DNA of 64,000 nt from Maricaulis sp017643475 (GTDB taxonomy: Bacteria > Pseudomonadota > Alphaproteobacteria > Caulobacterales > Maricaulaceae): the NCBI RefSeq assembly GCF_047123815.1, contig NZ_CP138920.1, forward strand, positions 434,001 to 498,000, read 5' to 3'. The notes below the pieces were generated by a model. That model saw only the letters and a program-made list of their open reading frames with translations. It had not been told where the DNA came from and made no database searches. Of this stretch, positions 1-7,205 are shown one piece after another (the stretch's first letter is position 1; each line of letters opens with the position of its first letter). Both the position numbers and the translations under genes were made by a program.

Positions 1-900
1 CTTGTCGGTCCGCCACCAGCTTTCCCAGTCATTGCCGGTCGCATCGGCCCATTCCCGTGTCGCGCCGACATAACCGATCGGGGCATCAAACCAGACATAG
101 AAGACCTTGGTCTCGAAGCCCTCGCGCGGCGTGCCGTCCTTGGCGACAGGCACACCCCACTTCAGATCCCGCGTGATGGACCGGTCGCGCAGGCCTTCAT
201 CCAGCCATTTATAGGCAATCGACTTGGCCAGGGAGGGCCAGCCATCCGAGGCATCGACCCAGGCACGGATCTTGTCTTCCATCTTGGTCTGCAAGAGGTG
301 CAGATGCGCCGTTTCGCGTACTTCGAGATTCTTCGACCCGGAAATCTTGGAGTAAGGCTCCTTGAGATCCGTCGGTTCGAGCAGGCGTCCGCAATTATCG
401 CACTGGTCACCGCGGGCGCGCTCGAACCCACAATGCGGGCACGTGCCCTCAACGTAACGATCCGGCAGGAAACGGTCATCATCGATCGAGAAGACCTGGT
501 GCTCGACGCGCTCCTCGATCAGGCCCTTTTCCTCCAGCACCGCCGCGAAATGCTGGGTCAATTCGATATTCGGCGTGTTCGACGTACGACCGAAATAGTC
601 ATAGCTCAGCCCGTAGCCCTCACCGGCGGCACGCTGGATATCGTGCTGTTCGTCGCAATAGGTGCGCACATCCTTGTCCTCGGACGCCGCGGCCAGCTCG
701 GCCGGCGTTCCGTGTTCATCGGTGGCGCAGATATAGAGCACATCATGCCCGGACAGGCGCTGGAAGCGCGCATAGACATCCGCCGGCAACATCGATCCGG
801 CCAGATTGCCAAGGTGTTTCACACCGTTGATGTACGGCAGGGCGCTGGTGATCAGGATACGGGCCATTTGCGGATCTTCTTCTCGGGCGAATATGTTCAT
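1..900 (-). CDS. metG: methionyl-tRNA synthetase (5' part, runs off window)
   Basis: Cytoplasmic enzyme that charges tRNA-Met with methionine using ATP. Only about the first 300 codons lie in the window; the gene leaves at the left edge, so the KMSKS loop and anticodon-binding domain are not visible. Residues 28-31 read HLGN, the class I HIGH-type signature, inside PYINGVKHLGN. A CPHCG...CDNCG knuckle near residues 150-170 is the zinc-binding connective insert of MetG1-type enzymes. ATG at 900 is preceded by AGGTGAG at good spacing. A second in-frame ATG at 867 (MARILITSALPY) is the more usual family N-terminus, so the start is uncertain by 11 codons. The family assignment is firm. Confidence 0.95.
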   Translation of the reverse strand, partial: MNIFAREEDPQMARILITSALPYINGVKHLGNLAGSMLPADVYARFQRLSGHDVLYICATDEHGTPAELAAASEDKDVRTYCDEQHDIQRAAGEGYGLSYDYFGRTSNTPNIELTQHFAAVLEEKGLIEERVEHQVFSIDDDRFLPDRYVEGTCPHCGFERARGDQCDNCGRLLEPTDLKEPYSKISGSKNLEVRETAHLHLLQTKMEDKIRAWVDASDGWPSLAKSIAYKWLDEGLRDRSITRDLKWGVPVAKDGTPREGFETKVFYVWFDAPIGYVGATREWADATGNDWESWWRTDK

Positions 901-985
901 GCTTACTCACCTGTGACGCGAGTCGTCACAAGGGACAGGACAGACCGGCACTCTTAGCCGTCTGCGCATGGGGAGGAAACACCTA

Positions 986-1420
986 ATGCCACGCCTTTTC
1001 GGACTCAATATCATCGCGAGCCTGGTCGCCGGCCTCGCATTCTGGATGCTGGGTTATCTCTGGTACGGGAATCTGTTCCTGGATCCGTGGACAGCAATGC
1101 AGAATTTCACCCCCGAACAGGAAGCCTATGGCGAGGCCAATATGGGCATGCTCATGGGGCTGGGTTTTCTGATCGCGCTCATTTCCTCGGGCTTTATCGG
1201 CTTTGTCCTGCGCAAGATCGGCGCGACCGAGCTTGTCGACACGATCAAGATGTCGCTGGTCCTGTGTTTCGGCTTTGTCGCCCTGACCCAGCTTTATGAC
1301 GTGGTCTACGCCCTGGAACCGATGCATCTCTTCTTCATCGATGCCGGCTACCAGGTCATCGGCTTCCCGCTGATGGCGGCGATCCACACGCTGATGGCCA
1401 ATGTGATGGTCAAGGACTGA
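986..1420 (+). CDS. small four-helix membrane protein (DUF1761-like)
   Basis: A 144-residue protein made almost entirely of four hydrophobic segments, so an inner-membrane protein. The opening LNIIASLVAGLAFWMLGYLWYG followed by further helices resembles DUF1761 proteins, whose function is unknown. I chose ATG at 986 because GGGAGGA lies 9 bases upstream; an ATG at 968 precedes that ribosome site and would add six polar residues. It is divergent from metG with a short gap. The family match is from memory of the pattern, not a search. Confidence 0.7.
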   Translation: MPRLFGLNIIASLVAGLAFWMLGYLWYGNLFLDPWTAMQNFTPEQEAYGEANMGMLMGLGFLIALISSGFIGFVLRKIGATELVDTIKMSLVLCFGFVALTQLYDVVYALEPMHLFFIDAGYQVIGFPLMAAIHTLMANVMVKD

Positions 1421-1535
1421 GCCACAAAAACCGGCGCTGGCAGACGCGACGACAGCGCCAACCGCAGCAAACGCTTGTGCACAGGCGCGGAGGCGACTAT
1501 CAGTCCCCTCCGCGCCCAACAGCGCAACCCAGAGT

Positions 1536-1611
1536 GCCGGCTTAGCTCAGCTGGTAGAGCATCTGATTTGTAATCAGAGGGTCGGGGGTTCGAGTCCCTC
1601 AGCCGGCACCA
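1536..1611 (+). tRNA. tRNA-Thr (anticodon TGT), CCA encoded
   Basis: Complete cloverleaf. The acceptor GCCGGCT (1536-1542) pairs with AGCCGGC (1601-1607), followed by discriminator A and an encoded CCA at 1609-1611. The anticodon stem TCTGA/TCAGA encloses loop TTTGTAA, giving anticodon TGT (reads ACA). The T arm is GAGGG-type pairing around GTTCGAG. The repeat-rich patchwork region starts directly after the CCA. Confidence 0.97.
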
Positions 1612-1614
1612 CCT

Positions 1615-1706
1615 GTTTCCCTGTTCCCGCTCCGCTCGACCCGAGCCCAGCATCACATTCAGTGTTGGGGTCGATGCTCACATGGAACGCGCTCAGGGCT
1701 GTGGGG
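1615..1706 (+). repeat. direct repeat copy A (about 92 bp)
   Basis: First of two direct copies offset by exactly 122 bp with no indels. Both contain CCCTGTTCCCGC, CCGCTCGACCCGAGCC and GGGGTCGATGCTCACATGGAACGC. This copy starts right after the tRNA-Thr CCA. No convincing reading frame runs through it. Confidence 0.8.
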
Positions 1707-1736
1707 TTGGAGTGTGGTCGGGCTGCCCGCGGCATT

Positions 1737-1828
1737 TGTTCCCTGTTCCCGCACCGCTCGACCCGAGCCTGTGGCCGCTTTCGGCGTTGGGGTCGATGCT
1801 CACATGGAACGCTCTGAGGGCTGTGGGG
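1737..1828 (+). repeat. direct repeat copy B (about 92 bp)
   Basis: Second copy of the repeat at 1615-1706, same orientation, differing by scattered substitutions, most of them in the middle (around 1770-1785). It runs straight into the transposase-tail remnant at 1837. Confidence 0.8.
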
Positions 1829-1836
1829 GCGAGGAT

Positions 1837-1923
1837 GACTGGACTGGCACGCTGGAAGCCAAATCAGGCCGCAATCTGCACCCGAAACCACGCGGACGGC
1901 CACTCAATCAAGTGACAGATTGA
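1837..1923 (+). pseudogene. remnant of REP-associated (IS200-like/Y1) transposase C-terminus
   Basis: Only about 28 codons are left, ending in TGA at 1921. The end LEAKSGRNLHPKPRGRPLNQ fits the tail seen in REP-associated tyrosine transposases, typically LEA.(T/S)GR.L.P...GRP. The catalytic HUH and tyrosine parts are absent because repeat B abuts the fragment. A second, independent tail fragment lies at 2815-2925. The assignment rests on the short motif and is an inference. Confidence 0.5.
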
Positions 1924-1960
1924 TCAGGAAAAATGCGTCTGTCCTGGTTTATTCGTGGAG

Positions 1961-1987
1961 TAATCGGTGCGTGTCCCCGTTTCTTCC
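1961..1987 (+). repeat. 27 bp boundary motif, copy 1 (TAATCGGT-R-CGTGTCCCC)
   Basis: TAATCGGTGCGTGTCCCC then a T-rich stretch ending in CCC. It is nearly identical to 2923-2949 (changes G/A, G/A and C/T). It lies just downstream of the stop of the orphan gene 2009-2761, which is on the minus strand. Confidence 0.7.
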
Positions 1988-2008
1988 CAATTTTCCCATT
2001 CGATAGGA

Positions 2009-2761
2009 TCAGGCCTCCGCGATAAATTCTTGGATACTAAAGCTCAGTGTCTCATCGAAAATCGATACACAGTAGTGGTCCCAGAACTTTCCCGGATCTA
2101 AAACTCGATAGAGCTGAAATCCAAGATCTGGAGCAAATACATAGAGCGCGCGATCTTGCCCCAAGAACACCATGTAATCTTGATGCTGTACGTATGCCCC
2201 CACCAGAAAGTCGTCATCCAAGAAATTGAACTTTCGCCCCCGCCAACCAAAATCAGTTCGCAAGTCCGAGATATCAAGCCACGCTGCGTACGCCTCTGGC
2301 AAACCCGGAAAGGCGCGGACATTATCAACTATGTTGCATTTCCTAATGCCCTCGAAAGGCTTATAATACGGTGAGATCTCACTAGGAAAACCACCAACTG
2401 CACGCTGCAAGCGTCTATTGGTTCTATTTCCTTTTGAATGCAGCCTGCCATAGTAGCGGCTGCCGAAAATGTCGAATTGTGCGATCAAAATTTCCGGCTT
2501 ATACGAAACAAATTGCACGCCAACATCGGGGTTAACGTATCGCTCTTCATCTTTTCTCTTGCAAACCACTATTGAGCAGTTTTGAGCGTTTGCCTTGATG
2601 CAATCATATGTAAGCGGGAAGCCTTGTTCCCATTCATAGAACACGTCAATAAACCGTGAGCTGGCATTCTCCCGCCAGTATTCTGGGAACAAACCGTTGT
2701 ACTCGTCCATACACTCTGAAATGTCGGAGTATTGCGCGATATTTTCCAGCGACCTGTACAT
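2009..2761 (-). CDS. orphan protein of unknown function, possible immunity-type gene
   Basis: 250 residues, no signal peptide or membrane segment, rich in aromatic and acidic residues (for example FLDDDFLVGAYVQHQDYMVFLGQD). I do not recognise the family. Base composition is clearly more AT-rich than the core genes, suggesting transfer. On the minus strand a coding-like tail ending AYLDELDE and TAG (2765-2808) stops three bases before this ATG, so this looks like the second gene of a pair whose first member has been cut away around 2810. That arrangement, and the small soluble aromatic protein, would suit a toxin/immunity pair, but this is inference. It is flanked by two transposase-tail remnants and two boundary motifs. 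Confidence 0.65.
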   Translation of the reverse strand: MYRSLENIAQYSDISECMDEYNGLFPEYWRENASSRFIDVFYEWEQGFPLTYDCIKANAQNCSIVVCKRKDEERYVNPDVGVQFVSYKPEILIAQFDIFGSRYYGRLHSKGNRTNRRLQRAVGGFPSEISPYYKPFEGIRKCNIVDNVRAFPGLPEAYAAWLDISDLRTDFGWRGRKFNFLDDDFLVGAYVQHQDYMVFLGQDRALYVFAPDLGFQLYRVLDPGKFWDHYCVSIFDETLSFSIQEFIAEA

Positions 2762-2764
2762 GTT

Positions 2765-2808
2765 CTACTCGTCTAACTCGTCCAAATAGGCTTCGATCTG
2801 GTGATTTC
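2765..2808 (-). pseudogene. 3' tail of a truncated gene upstream of the orphan gene
   Basis: On the minus strand the last 14 codons read RNHQIEAYLDELDE then TAG, followed three bases later by the ATG of the 2009-2761 gene. The frame continues upstream only into sequence that is better read as transposase remnant on the plus strand, so the rest of the gene appears lost. This is a weak call based on spacing and coding-like composition. Confidence 0.35.
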
Positions 2809-2814
2809 TCGCAG

Positions 2815-2925
2815 ACCGGCTATCCATTGGGACCGTCGACCTGGGTCGAGGCGCTGGAGAGGAAATCCGCCATCCGGCTGCGGCCCGGCAAGCCCGGACG
2901 GCCAAGATTGAACGCGGAAGAGTAA
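2815..2925 (+). pseudogene. second remnant of REP-associated (IS200-like) transposase C-terminus
   Basis: 36 codons ending in TAA at 2923. TGYPLG followed by WVEALERK and LRPGKPGRPRLN fits the C-terminal tail of REP-associated tyrosine transposases (TGRPLG....LE....R.LRPGKPG...). The stop codon lies in the boundary motif TAATCGGT. No catalytic part remains upstream. It is independent of the shorter fragment at 1837-1923. Confidence 0.55.
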
Positions 2926-2949
2926 TCGGTACGTGTCCCCATTTTTCCC
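2923..2949 (+). repeat. 27 bp boundary motif, copy 2
   Basis: TAATCGGTACGTGTCCCC followed by A and a T run ending in CCC, matching 1961-1987. It contains the stop codon of the transposase remnant and ends two bases before the stop of the next orphan gene (2952-3356, minus strand). Confidence 0.7.
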
Positions 2950-2951
2950 GC

Positions 2952-3356
2952 TTATTCCATGAGGTCGATCTGATACAGTTTCTCGAGAAGATCATAACGC
3001 ACACGACATTGAAAAGGTTGAGAAAACCTGGTCTCGACGTCAACTCTCAGTTCTAATACCTCTGAGTAGTTGTAAAACGAGTATTGGACCATCGCGCCTA
3101 CGAATTCGGTTTCGATGTAAAAACCCTCAAAACGTTGAGGCTCCTCCATCCTCTCCGAGAACCGGTTGAAGCATTCTGCGATGTCAGTGATCGACTCTGC
3201 GGGAAGACGCACAGTCGTTCGGCTTGCTTCTGTCAGATAGAACTGAGCCAAACGGTCCAGATGGGCTCGGTCAGAAACTGCCGAATCCACCGACACATCA
3301 ACCTGAGCGGCCAACATCAGACCTACAAAGATCGTAAGAGGCAAAGGTTTCTCCAT
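2952..3356 (-). CDS. small secreted orphan protein
   Basis: 134 residues from the ATG at 3356 (MEKPLPLTIFVGLMLAAQ), which gives a classical signal peptide; an upstream start at 3386 would add ten residues that spoil it. The mature part has no motif I recognise. AT-richer than neighbouring core genes. The 3' end abuts boundary motif 2923-2949. The 5' side carries an inverted-orientation motif at 3374-3406, so the gene sits in a short bracketed cassette. Function unknown. Confidence 0.6.
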   Translation of the reverse strand: MEKPLPLTIFVGLMLAAQVDVSVDSAVSDRAHLDRLAQFYLTEASRTTVRLPAESITDIAECFNRFSERMEEPQRFEGFYIETEFVGAMVQYSFYNYSEVLELRVDVETRFSQPFQCRVRYDLLEKLYQIDLME

Positions 3357-3373
3357 TGGCAGGGACTGAAAAA

Positions 3374-3406
3374 CAGGGACGCACACAGTTTATTCCCTGT
3401 CCAGTC
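3374..3406 (+). repeat. cassette boundary motif, upstream type, copy 1
   Basis: CAGGGACGCACAC...CTGTCCAGTC. It aligns without gaps over 33 bases (25 identical) with 55106-55138, which occupies the same position upstream of another orphan gene. On the minus strand it reads GTGCGTCCCTG, an inverted relative of the GTGTCCCC motif at the gene's other end. Confidence 0.6.
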
Positions 3407-3768
3407 ACGGGCGTCCATGTGCGCGGGAGCGTAGCGGTGAAAAAGCCGGAATACACCCCCAGCATCGCCTGTCCAGCCAGGGCGCGCGCACAAGCCGGCT
3501 GGCGTACGGGCTGCGCGACAATTGTCTGCCCCCGCTTATCCCCCGAGTCCCCCTACTCCACCGCCACGTCCGCCTCATACCCCCACCACACGCTCGCCGG
3601 CCCGGCGACCGGCACAGCTCTATCGGCTAACCCGCGAAATCGAGGAAGACTTCGCCTTCCCCGGCCTCATCCACACCAAGCCTGCCCTGCTCTAGCCCCT
3701 GCCGGACCAGTTCACGGTGCGTGCACCGTTGGGGTGAACCGGTCCGGGTCGGCTTCCGCGGGGAAGGT
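3407..3768. other. 362 bp without a convincing gene
   Basis: GC-rich, proline-codon-rich in several frames and not recognisably coding. The only coding-like stretch is a plus-strand tail at 3618-3695 (LYRLTREIEEDFAFPG...ALL, then TAG), which may be the 3' end of a decayed gene. No terminator, tRNA or strong promoter seen. Confidence 0.5.
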
Positions 3769-4122
3769 CTAGCGACAACGCTGGCCGCGTCCGGCCGGGT
3801 CTGTGCGGTAATTGGTGGCCTGGGTGTCGCTATCCGTGCAGCTGCCCCGGCTGCCGCCGCGACCGCGACCGGGCGCGTCACCCGGGTCCAGATCCGTCGT
3901 TCCGCCCTGTTGCTGGGTTGGCTGGGGCGCACGCGGCGCATTCGGGCCACGGCCATGGCCGGCCCGATCCGCCCAGCGCCCGCCATCGCGGTCCGTATAG
4001 CCTGTCCGGGGCTGGCCGGTCGTGGCGCAGCCCGTGACCAGGGCGCCAGCGCCCGTCAGGGCAACGCCGCCCGTCACCTGGCCCAGGAAGGAGCGACGGG
4101 AGATATCTGTTTTCCGGGCCAT
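3769..4122 (-). CDS. small Tat-type lipoprotein with low-complexity mature part
   Basis: 117 residues. The N-terminus has a twin-arginine motif (ISRRSFLG, residues 8-15), a hydrophobic stretch and a lipobox-like VTGC, so it is probably a Tat-exported lipoprotein. The rest is rich in Gly, Arg, Asp, Pro and Gln with no fold evident and is likely disordered. The ATG at 4122 is one base past the stop of the upstream gene, and AGGAGG lies in that gene's end, so the two are one operon. Function unknown. Confidence 0.6.
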   Translation of the reverse strand: MARKTDISRRSFLGQVTGGVALTGAGALVTGCATTGQPRTGYTDRDGGRWADRAGHGRGPNAPRAPQPTQQQGGTTDLDPGDAPGRGRGGSRGSCTDSDTQATNYRTDPAGRGQRCR

Positions 4123-4123
4123 G

Positions 4124-4495
4124 TCAGCCTCCTGTTACCGTCCAGCGAACACCGCGACCCGCACCGACATTGAAGCGCTGATAGGCTTCGCCCGTGCCGG
4201 ACATCTGGCCATTGGGACCACCTGCACCGACATCCCAGCAACCGGAGGACACGGTGAAACGATAGGAGCGTCCCGGCGGGACGACGACGCCGGCCGGCAG
4301 CCGGTTGAGGCCATAACTCATCGCGCTGCAGCGCGAGATGAGGATCTGGGTGATGGCGATATTGGAGCGATTGACGACCTCGATCACACCGGTTGGTGTG
4401 CCCGGCTCGACCAGCGGACCGCCGGTCAGGGTCGCACAGGCGGTCATCGACCAGGCCAGCGCGCCAATAATCGCCGATCTAACTAGTGTGTTCAT
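4124..4495 (-). CDS. small lipoprotein of unknown function
   Basis: 123 residues starting at ATG 4495 (MNTLVRSAIIGALAW), with lipobox MTAC near residue 19. The mature part (TGVIEVVNRSNIAITQILISRC, then ...YRFTVSSGCWDV) looks like a small beta-rich domain that may hold a disulfide between two cysteines. First gene of a two-gene operon with the Tat-type lipoprotein just downstream. The upstream M at 4546 in the same frame is an unlikely start because the signal peptide begins at 4495. I do not recognise the family. Confidence 0.65.
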   Translation of the reverse strand: MNTLVRSAIIGALAWSMTACATLTGGPLVEPGTPTGVIEVVNRSNIAITQILISRCSAMSYGLNRLPAGVVVPPGRSYRFTVSSGCWDVGAGGPNGQMSGTGEAYQRFNVGAGRGVRWTVTGG

Positions 4496-4660
4496 GTCTG
4501 CACTCTCCCTGTCTGGATGGCGGCACCTCACGGGAAGCAACCGCACGTTTTCCTCTGGATTTCGGCAAGTTAAGCCAGTCTAATCCCCCATAACCATCCC
4601 CTGTTCCGGGGACGTTCAAGCGCGCTCTAGCGCGCTAGCTTGGGGGTAAAGGGAATAATC

Positions 4661-6556
4661 ATGACACCGGTGACCTCGCATATCGGCGATACGCCTTCGC
4701 CCATTTCCCCGAGCGCGCGTCTCGGCGGTGTGATGACGGTTCTGCTCAGCCTGACCGTGCTTGCCTTTTTTCTCGCCCTCGCGCCCTTTGACAGCGAACA
4801 GAGCTGGCGCTCCCCCTTTGCCTTGCCCGCCATTTTCTGGATCCCCATGACCACCGGTTTCGGCTCCTTCCTGATCGCGGGCTGGGTCTGGTCCCTGCGA
4901 CCGGCCGATCTGGCCACCCGACTGTTCGCGCTGAGCGGTGTCGCCACGCTCGCATTCACTTTCGCGCCGGCCATTACCTATTCAACCCGACTGGAGCTGC
5001 CCGAGACGGTCTCCCTCGCACTGTCCCTGACCAACTCCATAGGTGCGTCCGCCTTTGGCATCGCCATGATCGCGCTCTGCCTTGTCTATCCGGCGCGATT
5101 GCCGGGGCTGAGGATCTGGATGACGCTGAATGTCGGTGTTTTCGGCCTGGCCACTCTCGGCGCCCTTCTGGAAATCCTGCCGCGCGCGTTCGGTGTGCAT
5201 CTGATCACGTCGGTGGAGATGGTCTGCATTGTCATCGCAGTCGTCGGCCAGCTGCTGCATTCACGCCGGGACCCCACCCAGCGTGCCATCGCCTTGTGGC
5301 TCGGACTGGCCATCCTGTTTGGCGCGGGCGGTTTCATTGTCACCACGGCAGCGCCCTCCGTGTTCAACGGTGCGCCACTGATCCCGGCCGTCTATTCCTT
5401 CGGCTTCTTCCTGCTGATCTATATCGGCATCGCTGCGGGATTGCGCCGTTTCCGCCTGTTCGAGCTGGGAGAATGGGCCTATCGCGTCTTCTTCTATGTG
5501 GTGGGCAGCGCCCTGCTGGTGCTGGTCGACATCACCCTGGTCATCCTGCTGCCCATCGGTCCGGGCATGGCCTTTGGTGCGGCGCTGATCATCGTGGCGC
5601 TGGTCTATCTGCCCTTGCGCGACGTGTTTGCCCGCATGCTGTTGCCACGACCCGACCTGTCCGATGACCAGGTCTTCCAGTCCATCGTCGATGTCGCCCT
5701 GGAACCGGACACCGTCCGCCGGACCCGGCTCTGGCAGGGCCTGATGCAACGCCTGTTCAAACCCATCGAGGTGGAGGCCTGCAGTTTCAGCGGCACCGAA
5801 GCGGTCACCGGCATTGATGGCGTTGAGCTCTACATACCCGCGATCAGCCAGTTGCCCGCCATTCGCTTGCGTTACCCCTGGAACGGGCGCGGCCTGTTCG
5901 GTCCGCCTCACCAGCGCACCGCTGCCCGCCTGGCGCAATTGCTGAGCCATGTGGAGGCGGGCCGCCAGGCTTATGACCGCGGCGTGGCGTCCGAGCGCCA
6001 GCGCATCGCCCGCGACATGCACGACAATATCGGTGCGCAATTGCTCAGCGCCCTGCACAGTTCCGACCAGGGCCGCAAGGACATGATGATCCGCGAATCC
6101 CTGTCTGACCTGCGCGACATCATCAATGACAATTCCGCCTCCGATCTCTCGCTTGAAGAAGTGCTGTCCGATCTGCGGGCGGAGACGGCGGAACGCTGTG
6201 CAGCTCAGGATCTCGAGCTGGGCTGGACGCTGTCCGGCACGGACAATATCGCCCTTGCCCCGGCCGCATCTCACGCACTTCGCTCGGTGATCCGGGAGAT
6301 TGTGTCCAATACGATCAAACACGCCGCTGCGAGCATGCTGGACATCTCGATCGCCACTGCGAGCGACCGCCTCGAGTTCACCTGCCGCGACAATGGACAG
6401 GGGTTTGATCCGGCGACGATCACCCCGGGCAACGGGCTGGACAACCTGGAAAACCGCATTTCCGCCCTGGGCGGCGAACTGACGACTACGCCCTCCACAG
6501 ACGGCGTTGAAACCCGTGGCAGCTTTCCCCTTCAAACACCGGAGCAGACATCATGA
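4661..6556 (+). CDS. membrane sensor histidine kinase, HisKA_3/NarX-type catalytic core
   Basis: 631 residues. The first ~330 residues form about nine membrane helices, then a linker, then the kinase core. The dimerisation box RIARDMHDNIG places the phospho-accepting His at residue 454. The ATPase N-box REIVSNTIKHA is near 545 and the G-box DNGQGFDP near 577. This is the HPK7 type that works with LuxR-type regulators, and exactly such a regulator follows with a 4 bp ATGA overlap. I chose ATG 4661, preceded by AAAGGGA; a TTG at 4640 is in frame but poorer. The signal sensed by the membrane part cannot be told. Confidence 0.9.
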   Translation: MTPVTSHIGDTPSPISPSARLGGVMTVLLSLTVLAFFLALAPFDSEQSWRSPFALPAIFWIPMTTGFGSFLIAGWVWSLRPADLATRLFALSGVATLAFTFAPAITYSTRLELPETVSLALSLTNSIGASAFGIAMIALCLVYPARLPGLRIWMTLNVGVFGLATLGALLEILPRAFGVHLITSVEMVCIVIAVVGQLLHSRRDPTQRAIALWLGLAILFGAGGFIVTTAAPSVFNGAPLIPAVYSFGFFLLIYIGIAAGLRRFRLFELGEWAYRVFFYVVGSALLVLVDITLVILLPIGPGMAFGAALIIVALVYLPLRDVFARMLLPRPDLSDDQVFQSIVDVALEPDTVRRTRLWQGLMQRLFKPIEVEACSFSGTEAVTGIDGVELYIPAISQLPAIRLRYPWNGRGLFGPPHQRTAARLAQLLSHVEAGRQAYDRGVASERQRIARDMHDNIGAQLLSALHSSDQGRKDMMIRESLSDLRDIINDNSASDLSLEEVLSDLRAETAERCAAQDLELGWTLSGTDNIALAPAASHALRSVIREIVSNTIKHAAASMLDISIATASDRLEFTCRDNGQGFDPATITPGNGLDNLENRISALGGELTTTPSTDGVETRGSFPLQTPEQTS

Positions 6557-7194
6557 CCCGCGTTCTTGTTGTTGAAGACGTCAAGGAAACCCGGCTCTGG
6601 CTGAGCGATATCGCCGGCCGGGCCTTCTCTGAGCCGCAGATCACCGAGGCCGGCTCCATGCGCGCAGGGCTCGCTGCTGTGAACAGTAAGGATTTCGACC
6701 TGGCGCTGATCGATCTCGGCCTGCCGGACGGGTCGGGGCTGGAGGTTCTGCGCAATCTGAAACTGGTGTGCTCGGAGGCGATCTGCATCGTCACCACGGT
6801 GATGGGTGATGACGCCCACATCGTCGCCGCCCTGTCCGCAGGTGCGGATGGCTACCTCCTCAAGGACACGCCGGAGGATCTGTTTGAACGGCAGCTGAAA
6901 CAGCTCGCAGATGGCACGCCAGCGCTCTCGCCCTCGATTGCGCGGCGCATCATGGAACATTTCCGTTTCACCGGCCCGGCCGCCAGCCCGGAAGACGAGC
7001 TGTCACCGCGTGAGCGAGAGGTACTGGGCCTGATCGGGCGCGGATTGAGAAATGCCGATGTTGCGAAGGACCTGGAACTGGCAGAGAGCACGGTCGCGAG
7101 CCATATCAAGTCGATCTATCGCAAGCTGGGCATATCCTCCCGCGCGGAAGCGGCGTGGCATGCGGCCCGGATGGGGCTTTCAACCACGCCGTGA
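6553..7194 (+). CDS. NarL/FixJ-family response regulator (REC + LuxR HTH)
   Basis: 213 residues. The N-terminal receiver has acidic pocket ED (8-9) and phospho-acceptor Asp54 in ALIDLGLPDGSG; a C-terminal LuxR helix-turn-helix spans about residues 150-205 (LSPREREVLGLIGRG...STVASHIKSIYRKLG). It is translationally coupled to the upstream kinase (ATGA overlap at 6553-6556), so the pair forms a two-component system controlling unknown genes. The TonB receptor gene on the opposite strand ends 11 bases downstream. Confidence 0.93.
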   Translation: MTRVLVVEDVKETRLWLSDIAGRAFSEPQITEAGSMRAGLAAVNSKDFDLALIDLGLPDGSGLEVLRNLKLVCSEAICIVTTVMGDDAHIVAALSAGADGYLLKDTPEDLFERQLKQLADGTPALSPSIARRIMEHFRFTGPAASPEDELSPREREVLGLIGRGLRNADVAKDLELAESTVASHIKSIYRKLGISSRAEAAWHAARMGLSTTP

Positions 7195-7205
7195 CTTTCA
7201 CTGCG

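Noticed and set aside
3618..3695. Coding-like tail LYRLTREIEEDFAFPG
   Set aside because: Only 25 codons with proline-rich noise upstream; not enough to call a gene.
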